The notes below the pieces were generated by a model that did not search any database, had not been told where the DNA came from, and saw only the letters and a program-made list of their open reading frames with translations. The position numbers were made by a program, and so were the translations under genes. From Methanosarcinales archaeon (GTDB lineage Archaea > Halobacteriota > Syntropharchaeia > Alkanophagales > Methanospirareceae): DNA of 38,524 nucleotides. Location: assembly GCA_025464325.1 (NCBI GenBank), contig JAODGH010000024.1:1-38524 (forward strand). Direction: 5' to 3'. This document shows, piece by piece, positions 1 to 6,705 of this stretch (its first letter is position 1; each line of letters starts with the position of its first letter).

Positions 1-104
1 GAAAATGTGGAATAGGGTTAAAAGATGCATTGGCTACTTTTGATAGGCATAATGTTAAAGTCTTCATAAAATCGAAACACGGAGATATAACTATAGGAAA
101 ATAA
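1..104 (+). CDS. 3' end of an unrecognised gene (partial)
   Basis: An open frame enters from the left edge and ends at a TAA at 102-104, giving about 33 C-terminal residues (ending KSKHGDITIGK). The residues look like real coding sequence, with alternating hydrophobic and charged positions. The fragment is too short to assign to a family. A short AT-rich spacer and a strong ribosome binding site for the next ORF follow, so the two may have been co-transcribed. The reading frame is seen directly; that it is the tail of a real gene is inference. Confidence 0.4.
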   Translation, partial: KCGIGLKDALATFDRHNVKVFIKSKHGDITIGK

Positions 105-140
105 GTGAAATGCCCAAGCCCGCCTTTAAGGAGGTGGAAA

Positions 141-213
141 ATGATGGATAGTCAAAATAAAGAATTATTGAAGTACATATTGGAGTGCACCCCTAAAAAG
201 TATACACCGGGTT
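141..213 (+). pseudogene. Small ORF cut by the IS element
   Basis: A very good Shine-Dalgarno sequence (AAGGAGGTGG, about 129-138) stands just before two tandem ATG codons at 141 and 144. The frame reads MMDSQNKELLKYILECTPKK and stops at 211-213, inside the left terminal repeat of the insertion sequence, which begins at 181. Only about 13 codons therefore belong to the original gene. No continuation of the protein is recognisable to the right of the element after 1117, so the rest may have been lost or be too short to see. The interruption is read from the sequence; the family is unknown. Confidence 0.45.
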
Positions 214-246
214 AAGAAACAATAAAAATGAGAAATGGGGGGCGAG

Positions 247-1066
247 ATGAAAAGGAGGAAATACACGCGGGATTTCAAAATTGGTGTAATTAGAGAGATC
301 GAGAGCGGGAAACCGCCTGCACAGGTATCGCGTGAGAACAGAGTTAGAAACGCGATCCAGAATGTTGCTGTGGAGTTCCCCGCATATGGGTACAGGCGAA
401 TAACAGCCGAACTACGGAGACGCGGCTATACAGTTACAGTAAATCACAAGCGTGTGTTGAGGCTCATGCGGGAAGATAATCTCCTCTGTGTCAGAACTCC
501 TCTGTGTCAGAAAGACATTTAAGCCGCGAACCACCGATTCTTCACCTACGCTCATGACATATCCAAACCTGGTGAAAGGGCTGGAGATAACCAGATTGAA
601 TCAGGTATGGGCTTCTGATATCACATATATCCGGCTACATGAGGAATTTATCTATCTGGCGGTCATTCTGGATCTCTTCAGTCGAAGATGCATAGGGTGG
701 AGCCTGGACAGGAGTATATCGTCGAAACTGACTCTGGCTGCCCTGCGGATGGCGATAGAGAAGCGCTGGAATGATAATCTGCGTGGACTTATCCATCACT
801 CAGACCACGGATTCGAATGCCTCAAAGCGCACAAGATACGGATCAGCATGTCTACTCGTGGTAATCCATACGATAATGCTTTCGTTGAGAGCTTTATAAG
901 AACACTGAAGTATGAAGAGGTGTATCTTAACGAGTACGAGTCCTTCTCAGATGCCTTAGAGAATATCTCCCGCTTCATAGAGGATATATACAACAAAAAG
1001 AGGCTGCATTCTTCTCTCATGTACCGCTCACCCATTGAGTTCGAAAAGGGGGTGATGTTTCCGTAA
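247..1066 (+). pseudogene. IS3-type transposase, frameshifted and internally deleted
   Basis: The first frame (from ATG 235 or, better, ATG 247) starts with an OrfA-like helix-turn-helix (RRKYTRDFKIGVIREIESGK). It then jumps within the same frame into the OrfB helper region (EFPAYGYRRITAELRRRGY), so the OrfA tail and OrfB head are missing. The second frame (488-1066) carries the rve/DDE core: the first Asp in WASDITYI, the second in HHSDHG and the Glu in NAFVESFIRTLKYEEVY. About seven residues are missing after HHSDHG, where relatives have VQYAS-type sequence. The frame change at 481-512 comes from a 16-bp tandem duplication. The protein is very unlikely to be active. Confidence 0.85.
481..512 (+). 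repeat. 16-bp tandem duplication inside the transposase
   Basis: CTCCTCTGTGTCAGAA occurs twice back to back at 481-496 and 497-512. Sixteen is not a multiple of three, and the shift it produces is exactly the one between the two transposase frames. Removing one copy gives an uninterrupted reading from DNLLCVR into KTFKPRTTDSS. This duplication is therefore the lesion that split the gene, not a programmed frameshift site. Confidence 0.9.
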
Positions 1067-1117
1067 TCTTTAAATAGTGTTTCTTAACTAGTTGTATACC
1101 AACTGGGGTTCACTCCA

Positions 1118-1280
1118 GTCTGAATCTTCTATTCAGCATGCTTTGCTTCCCTCTGTACTTTCTACGCTTGAATTTACTCTCCACTTCCATATACAAAGGT
1201 ATCAATAGTTGAGTTCACAATCTCTTATCCGAGCACAACATGCACATAAATCCGATTCCCGATTTCAGCTATGCATTTGA
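1118..1280. other. Non-coding spacer right of the IS
   Basis: Between the right terminal repeat and the stop codon of the deaminase gene there is no convincing coding frame, no tRNA-like fold and no strong terminator. It may hold degraded remains of the gene interrupted by the insertion sequence, but I see nothing that proves this. Confidence 0.4.
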
Positions 1281-2543
1281 TCACATCGCGATTTTTTGCG
1301 CGACCTCGTTCGCCCTCTCTTTTATCTCAGCCTCGCCCCTTACACGTCTACCTTCCATAAGTATCCTGCCATCGCATATCACCGTATCGACACAGCTGCC
1401 ATTCGCCGCATATACTATGTTCGAGATCAAATTGTGGTCAGGCATCAATGCCACATCCTTGAGATCCAGCAGCAGCAGATCCGCGAGTTTACCTTCTGCT
1501 ATAACACCCGAATCCAGCCCGAATGCCCCCGCCGCATTCACTGTTGCGAGTGCAAAAGCCTCTTCCGCAGGCATCACTGTCGGATCTGTAAACGCTTTAT
1601 GGAACAATGCCGCTATCTTCAGCTCGTCAAAGATATCCAGGCTATTATTCGATGCACAGCCATCTGTCCCGAGAGTGATATTCGGAAATAACCCCGCACG
1701 CTTCATCGCCTCATACGGCATCCTGCCCGATGCTAACTTCATATTTGATGCAGGGTTGTGTACTATCCTGACCCCATGCCGTTTCAATATCTCCAGCTCG
1801 TTCCTGCTCACGTGTACGCAATGTGCCGCTATTGTTCGCGGACTGAGCAGCCCTATACTCTCGAGGAACTCAACCGGGCGCATATGGTAACGTTCCACAC
1901 ACTGCTTCACCTCCTCCTCCGTCTCCGAGAGGTGGATATGGATCATAAGGTCATGCTTCTCACCGAAATCCCGAGCCCAGCACAGACTCTCTTCCGAAAC
2001 CGTGTATATCGCATGTGGACCAAGCGCGAAGATGATCCTGTCGGGTAGTTCTTTACTCGCTCGATACAGTTCTTCAGTCCGTTTCATCTGCTCCTTAGCC
2101 TTTGCTTCATCGAAACCATCGATAAATACCGCAGATAACGCTGCTCTAAGTCCTGATTCGGAAACAGCCTTCGCTATAGCGTGGAAATGCCAGTACATAT
2201 CGTTGAAGAATACCGTACCGGATTTTATCATCTCCAGGCAGGCAAGCTTTGTACCCCAGTAGACATCCTCTTCGGTCAGCCGCGCCTCAACGGGCCATAT
2301 CCGCTCTGATAGCCAGACATGAAGCGGTAGATCGTCCGCATAACCCCGGAATAGCGTCATTGCCGCATGCGTATGGGCATTGAATAAGCCGGGTATTGCG
2401 GCTTTACCCCGACCATCAATAACAAATTCCGCCTCAACGTGTATTCTACCCGCGTCTTTTATCTCTTCTATACGATTGGCTCTGATAAATATGTCCTTAT
2501 CTTTACCCCACAGCTGTACACCCTTTATCAGAATTGACGTCAT
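1281..2543 (-). CDS. dadD: Amidohydrolase: 5'-deoxyadenosine / SAH / MTA deaminase
   Basis: A 420-residue metal-dependent deaminase of the MtaD/SsnA/DadD branch of the amidohydrolase superfamily. Metal ligands are visible: HTH at residues 57-59, His in HIHLSETEEE at about 204, AHCVHV at about 240-245, and Asp in GTDGCASNN at about 294. The family deaminates adenosine-type nucleosides (5'-deoxyadenosine, S-adenosylhomocysteine, methylthioadenosine) to inosine forms. In methanogens this enzyme recycles the 5'-deoxyadenosine released by radical SAM enzymes, which fits the three radical SAM loci close by. Length is normal. The start ATG lies 37 bp from the divergent radical SAM gene. The exact substrate cannot be told from sequence, and mtaD/ahcY-associated use is equally possible. 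Confidence 0.88.
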   Translation of the reverse strand: MTSILIKGVQLWGKDKDIFIRANRIEEIKDAGRIHVEAEFVIDGRGKAAIPGLFNAHTHAAMTLFRGYADDLPLHVWLSERIWPVEARLTEEDVYWGTKLACLEMIKSGTVFFNDMYWHFHAIAKAVSESGLRAALSAVFIDGFDEAKAKEQMKRTEELYRASKELPDRIIFALGPHAIYTVSEESLCWARDFGEKHDLMIHIHLSETEEEVKQCVERYHMRPVEFLESIGLLSPRTIAAHCVHVSRNELEILKRHGVRIVHNPASNMKLASGRMPYEAMKRAGLFPNITLGTDGCASNNSLDIFDELKIAALFHKAFTDPTVMPAEEAFALATVNAAGAFGLDSGVIAEGKLADLLLLDLKDVALMPDHNLISNIVYAANGSCVDTVICDGRILMEGRRVRGEAEIKERANEVAQKIAM

Positions 2544-2553
2544 ATTTATAAAT
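2544..2553 (+). promoter_or_regulatory. TATA box for the radical SAM gene
   Basis: ATTTATAAAT, itself a perfect palindrome, lies about 28-37 nt upstream of the ATG at 2581. That is the spacing of an archaeal TATA box for a leaderless or nearly leaderless transcript. It abuts the start of the divergent deaminase gene, so it is unlikely to serve that gene. Confidence 0.5.
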
Positions 2554-2580
2554 TCCTGTCATAGACATTTTTAATTGTTG

Positions 2581-3390
2581 ATGAACCCTCGATACATACC
2601 CTTTATAACACTATCCGAATTGAAACAGCGTGCATGGATCACCCTTTCGGGCTGTAACTTCCGCTGTCGGGGTTGTTTCAGTATCGCCCGTGAGCCGCGA
2701 GGAGCACCTATGTCGGTCGAGCAATTGATTGCGTTGCTAAAACATGCATCATCCACGTATTACGGTGATACGCAACTGCAGGAGGTGATAATTACCGGTG
2801 GCGAACCCACGTTGAACCGTGATTATCTCGTCCACCTTATGGCGGAGCTGAATAAACTCACCGACTGGACTGTGCTCGATACAAACGGGTATCTTCTGGA
2901 TGAGCCATACCTCAACGAGCTGATAGAGGTGGGCTTGAAGGAGGTCATGTTTGACCTGAAGGCATGGGACGAAGAGCTCCACAGATGGTACACCGGGCAT
3001 TCCAACCGTAGAATCATCGCAAACATACGAGCAGCCTATGGCAAGGTTCGGATGGTGGTGAACACGGTTTACATACCGGGTATAGTGGCAGAACCGGAGA
3101 TAGAGCAGATAGCCATGTTTTTAGCACGGTTGGATGTGAACGGCGAGATAGATTATCGAATAAACCGTTTTCGTGCGGAATTGAGTCCCGAACCGATAGC
3201 TCGCAACCCGTATGATTATGAGATAGAACGAGCATACGCACTCGTCGCGAAATACATGAGAAATGCGGTGATAGGTAAGAGTTGCGTTCGCGAGCGAAAT
3301 ATAGCCGAGAAACGGGGCTGGATTACCGTATTTCCGGATGGTACATTGAAGCGACGCACCCTGGATGATTACCGCTCTACATTACGCTAA
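2581..3390 (+). CDS. Radical SAM protein, activating-enzyme-like
   Basis: About 269 residues from the ATG at 2581; an in-frame TTG-TTG precedes it but the ATG matches the TATA spacing. The 4Fe-4S/SAM cluster motif CNFRCRGC (CxxxCxxC) is at about residues 24-31, and a GGEPT SAM-binding motif follows (IITGGEPTLN). The layout resembles glycyl-radical activating enzymes and the AmmeMemoRadiSam/PflA-like group, but there is no extra ferredoxin domain and I cannot name the substrate. Its last codons overlap, tail to tail, the end of the Dop-like gene on the other strand by 4 bp. Its place next to the ligase-family operon is notable, but a functional link is not shown. Confidence 0.8.
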   Translation: MNPRYIPFITLSELKQRAWITLSGCNFRCRGCFSIAREPRGAPMSVEQLIALLKHASSTYYGDTQLQEVIITGGEPTLNRDYLVHLMAELNKLTDWTVLDTNGYLLDEPYLNELIEVGLKEVMFDLKAWDEELHRWYTGHSNRRIIANIRAAYGKVRMVVNTVYIPGIVAEPEIEQIAMFLARLDVNGEIDYRINRFRAELSPEPIARNPYDYEIERAYALVAKYMRNAVIGKSCVRERNIAEKRGWITVFPDGTLKRRTLDDYRSTLR

Positions 3391-4913
3391 TAAATCACTT
3401 TTTCGGGATACAGTCGCTTCGCCTCCGACAGAATCTCATCTATATCTTTATTGATCGGTATCTCATCCCTGTTCAGCATGAACGGTTCATCCAGTAGTAT
3501 CTTCGCCTCGTTCAGAACCATCGTTGACCAGCTAACACTTCTGACATGCTCTCGATACCGTTTCATCATCTCGGCTTTAAAGTATTCCCGGGTCTGCTCC
3601 GGTGCGTTCAGCAGTGCATACTTCACCCGTTTCAAGTACGAACCCGCATCCACACCCGGCAGTTCACGTTCCGCGAATGCCACTGACTCTCTGGGATTGA
3701 AGAGACTGCTACCTTTTACATCGCCAGCACCGGTATAAAAACGCAGATTATCGTCCAGTAACGCGTACTGGTTGCATATACTTATGCCTTCTGAAGCGCT
3801 CTTCGGCTCATAATTCACAAGCAGAGCCAGTTTCGTCACCCAGTCGATCCCATCCACATAATGCTCAAGACATCGTGCCTCCAGTTTCTCCAGTAACCTG
3901 CTCAGGCATTTGAGCCCTATATCGCCCCATTCATCACCTCCGTGCTCGCTATTCAGCCGTTCCATCGCATCCAGATAGAAGTTCAGTATACTTACCGCAT
4001 CGGTTACCTCTCCGTTCTTCAGTTTTATCTTCCACTCGCATTCCCGGGTATCCATTGATAATTCCTTGAATGCCCGTACCGGATCCTCTATCACCGGTGC
4101 ATTATCGAGTAAACCCGCTTCAAAGGCGCAAATCAACAGTACCTGTGTTATATCACGCAGAAATATCGAATATTCGCACCTCAAACCCTCGTAGTGGATA
4201 TCGTGCAGTCGCCAGTACCGCCTTGCTGCATGTGGCTGATCCCTCGTATTCAATATGCCACGATCAACGGTAGTGGAAAGCGAGGATTTCTGAACCACGA
4301 ACATAGCCCGTGGCGAGATCACAAACTTCACTCCTTCCTTGCCCACCAACTCGCCGGAGACGACATCACCCGAGCCAGTGAAGATTATCCGCGTGATAAA
4401 CCACGGTATAAGTGCTCGTTCCACCCGTCTCCAATCACTGCAGGCTTCCCGTAGTGTCAGGATATTACCGTGTGTGGCGTACGTAATGCTCTTAACCCGT
4501 TTCCACACACCCTTATCCACTGTGAGATTGGCTACATTGTTCTTGTGTACCATGACCTCCTTCTTCAATGCCAGGCTGGCTTCTCTTGCACCCAGTAGAG
4601 CGTATATCTCCGATGCTTTCTCGTATGCCATCGCATCAATGGGGTTATTATAGGATGGCGTCGATATCTCCAGATGACCCATATCGTTGTAAATCCGGGA
4701 ACCGTTATTACCAAATGTGGTGGATATCCGTGACTCGTGTACCTCCTGTGATACTTCTGTCACTATATCCCAGACGACATCATGAGAGAAATTCCGCCTC
4801 TTCAAACCTTGAATCGTGGCATTCACGAGCATTGTGGGGTTTAATTTCGCTTTCACACTCACCGGATATTCCTGTTCTATGCCCCTTATCTTGCCCTCTG
4901 TCACCGTACTCAT
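3387..4913 (-). CDS. PafA/Dop family protein, Dop-like (Pup deamidase/depupylase-like)
   Basis: 508 residues, close to the ~500 of bacterial Dop. The N-terminal family signature is GIEQEY (Glu13, Glu15), the metal/ATP-binding strand of the glutamine-synthetase-like fold. NGSRIYNDMGHLEISTP follows at about 70-86 and aligns with Dop's NGARLYVDHAHPEYSAP, placing Asp77 at the catalytic Asp, with Dop-type rather than PafA-type spacing. VHKNN, LIPWFITRIIFTGSG, ILNTRDQPHAARRYWRLH and a C-terminal domain (TREYFKAEMMKRYREHV) also match. The Dop loop before the Asp appears shortened, and the usual HEN motif reads HGN. This is the last gene of the operon: 4 bp after the previous stop, with a GAGGGA ribosome site. 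Expected role: ATP-dependent hydrolysis or ligation at a Gln/Glu side chain of a small protein tag. Family is clear; direction of reaction is inferred. Confidence 0.88.
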   Translation of the reverse strand: MSTVTEGKIRGIEQEYPVSVKAKLNPTMLVNATIQGLKRRNFSHDVVWDIVTEVSQEVHESRISTTFGNNGSRIYNDMGHLEISTPSYNNPIDAMAYEKASEIYALLGAREASLALKKEVMVHKNNVANLTVDKGVWKRVKSITYATHGNILTLREACSDWRRVERALIPWFITRIIFTGSGDVVSGELVGKEGVKFVISPRAMFVVQKSSLSTTVDRGILNTRDQPHAARRYWRLHDIHYEGLRCEYSIFLRDITQVLLICAFEAGLLDNAPVIEDPVRAFKELSMDTRECEWKIKLKNGEVTDAVSILNFYLDAMERLNSEHGGDEWGDIGLKCLSRLLEKLEARCLEHYVDGIDWVTKLALLVNYEPKSASEGISICNQYALLDDNLRFYTGAGDVKGSSLFNPRESVAFAERELPGVDAGSYLKRVKYALLNAPEQTREYFKAEMMKRYREHVRSVSWSTMVLNEAKILLDEPFMLNRDEIPINKDIDEILSEAKRLYPEKVIY

Positions 4914-4917
4914 CCGG

Positions 4918-6678
4918 TTATCCCTCTTCTCTATCCCCTCTTCGCTCCTCCGCCTTTATCTCTTCCACCTTCTTCGCTATACTCTCCTCATCCCACCCAT
5001 CCAGCTGATCAAACCTGTAAGTCTTGTTATTGGAATACAGAAGATAATCAAGGTATGGATTCCTGACAATCCTGTTCCTTATCTCACGGCTTATCTCCTC
5101 TTCCCACCCCCTTATGTCCTCTTCCTCCGCCAGCAGCCGAACAAGAACCTGTCTCGTTGATTCGCCCCGACGCCGTTCCCTCAAGAATACCACCACCGCA
5201 CTCGGCATTCGTGCAAGCTCAGGATACCGTTCGAACAGTCTTGAGTATTCTTCACTCGTCGGGCGGCTCATATCTATCTTTATCTTCGGTTCTTTCGTTA
5301 TCGTTATCTTGTTCCAGCTTAGAGCCGCATTCTCAAACTCTGATGCCAGTTTCACACGCAGTTCCGCCCTCGAGTTCTTTGGCGGGAATAAAAGCGCCTC
5401 TCCTAAATCCTCTTCGGTCAGTAAGCGTTCCACACCTATCCTGTCCGCAACATGCTCATATAAATCGTAATCACATAGATTGGTGAAATCAAAAGAAGCC
5501 GCGATCTCTTTCTCGATTCGCTCGTCCATGAGGTACATACTTCTATAATCGAACTTGCCCTTTGGCACGTAATCATATTCAAAATCGTCTATCTCATGCT
5601 TGATCACCCACAACTTCATCGCCCATTCCAGACGCCGGACCACATACATATCTTCAATCAAACCCTGACTGAGCTTGTCACTCAGCCTCTTAAACGTGTC
5701 CAGTGCGTATTCATCCCAGTAGGACGTCTCACGCTCCTCAAATAACTCCTCTATCACCGACAGGTAATAATGATTGATATAATCAATTGCATATTCCGTC
5801 CTGCCATTCATCAATCTTATGCGCCACTCGCCATTTGTATTCGCAGATATCTCTTTAAATGTCTGAAGCGGGTTCCAGATCTCTTCCACACGCGTCAGAT
5901 GCCCCGATTCTATCGCATCTATCACATAAGACGTGAGTGCATTATTGAGCAGTCGGGTGACCTCAGACCGAACACCCTCGCCCGAAGTTACATGAATACG
6001 GTACTTATCCTTTGTACTCAATGGTTCATCCCTGGTTGACAATATAGGCCACTGAGATGGCGATTCTGTAAGAACCCGCCGGGCTACCATCGCTTTGGGC
6101 GAAAGGACATATTTTATACCGTCCTTCTCGGCTACGAATCCTCCAGCACCGAAAAATATCTTCCGCAGTACCAGGAACGGTATCAGTAAATTCTCCTTAC
6201 CCACAAACTTCTTACGATTCGCCACGTACGATTCATGCGTACCGCGACTATAACGCTTATCTATCTCGACATTCGCCTTCCAGCACTGTATATACGTGTT
6301 CTGGTTGCCCCGTCTCTTCAGTTTCTCCCGATATCGCTCGTTCGCCCTATCCACACCTATCTGCATGTACAGCTCCGCTGCCTTGTCGTATTTCAATACC
6401 TCAAACGCATTACGACATTCGGGTGTGGCTATCTCGAGATGACCACCGGTGCATATATAAATACGCGAACCGTTACGCAGGAAACCGTCATTCCGCCGTC
6501 TCAACTTCGAACATATCGCATCCACACCATCAAAGAACTTGTAATCCTCAAGTGCATGGATCACCTCATCCACATGATAAAATCGGGCATAGCGATAAAG
6601 ACCAGGGGATTCTGAGCTTATACCTACCCTGAATTCATGCTCGATCCCCTGCCATCTATTCAGATCCGCATCACCCAT
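4918..6678 (-). CDS. PafA/Dop family protein, PafA-like, with C-terminal extension
   Basis: 586 residues, about 100 longer than bacterial PafA. Family motifs in order are GIEHEF (Glu13, Glu15), FLRNGSRIYICTGGHLEIAT (about 66-85), GTHESY, LIPFLVLRKIFFGAG, ILSTRDEPLSTKDKYRIHV, and the C-terminal domain beginning around FPPKNSRAELRVKLASEFE. They match PafA's [20 protein letters not shown] and INTRDEPHAD with PafA spacing. However, the position of the catalytic Asp (YLDVG in PafA) is Cys76 here (YICTG), and KNN is KAN. After the conserved C-terminal domain there are about 110 extra charged residues, rich in Arg and Glu. It is the middle gene of the operon, 27 bp after the ATPase stop. It may be a Pup-ligase relative that is inactive, works with its neighbour, or uses different chemistry. 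Confidence 0.88.
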   Translation of the reverse strand: MGDADLNRWQGIEHEFRVGISSESPGLYRYARFYHVDEVIHALEDYKFFDGVDAICSKLRRRNDGFLRNGSRIYICTGGHLEIATPECRNAFEVLKYDKAAELYMQIGVDRANERYREKLKRRGNQNTYIQCWKANVEIDKRYSRGTHESYVANRKKFVGKENLLIPFLVLRKIFFGAGGFVAEKDGIKYVLSPKAMVARRVLTESPSQWPILSTRDEPLSTKDKYRIHVTSGEGVRSEVTRLLNNALTSYVIDAIESGHLTRVEEIWNPLQTFKEISANTNGEWRIRLMNGRTEYAIDYINHYYLSVIEELFEERETSYWDEYALDTFKRLSDKLSQGLIEDMYVVRRLEWAMKLWVIKHEIDDFEYDYVPKGKFDYRSMYLMDERIEKEIAASFDFTNLCDYDLYEHVADRIGVERLLTEEDLGEALLFPPKNSRAELRVKLASEFENAALSWNKITITKEPKIKIDMSRPTSEEYSRLFERYPELARMPSAVVVFLRERRRGESTRQVLVRLLAEEEDIRGWEEEISREIRNRIVRNPYLDYLLYSNNKTYRFDQLDGWDEESIAKKVEEIKAEERRGDREEG

Positions 6679-6705
6679 TTTTGTTAATTACACTTTGAAA
6701 AAAGA

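Larger units (their letters stand above)
181..1117 (+). mobile_element. IS3-family-like insertion sequence (decayed)
   Basis: The element is bounded by imperfect terminal inverted repeats of about 40 bp. The left copy at 181-221 begins TGGAGTGCACCCC and ends GTTAAGAAACA; the right copy at 1078-1117 is its inverted match, with the outer 7 bp (TGGAGTG) and an inner block (AGTTAAGAAACA on the reverse strand) clearly conserved. Between them lies a broken IS3-type transposase (OrfA helix-turn-helix plus DDE integrase core). I could not find a matching 3-5 bp target duplication (ATAT on the left, GTCT on the right), which suggests an old or rearranged insertion. Confidence 0.8.

Noticed and set aside
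181-1117. Programmed -1 frameshift in the IS3 element
   Set aside because: The frame change is fully explained by a 16-bp tandem duplication, and the helix-turn-helix and integrase parts are already fused by a deletion.
171-1125. Target-site duplication flanking the IS
   Set aside because: The bases outside the terminal repeats (ATAT left, GTCT right) do not match.
1240-1890. Long plus-strand open frames opposite the deaminase gene
   Set aside because: They are antisense shadows of a well-supported deaminase with conserved metal ligands and have no domain-like sequence.
6679-6705. Possible Pup gene between the ATPase and the PafA-like gene
   Set aside because: Only 27 bp are available, far too few for a 60-residue tag.
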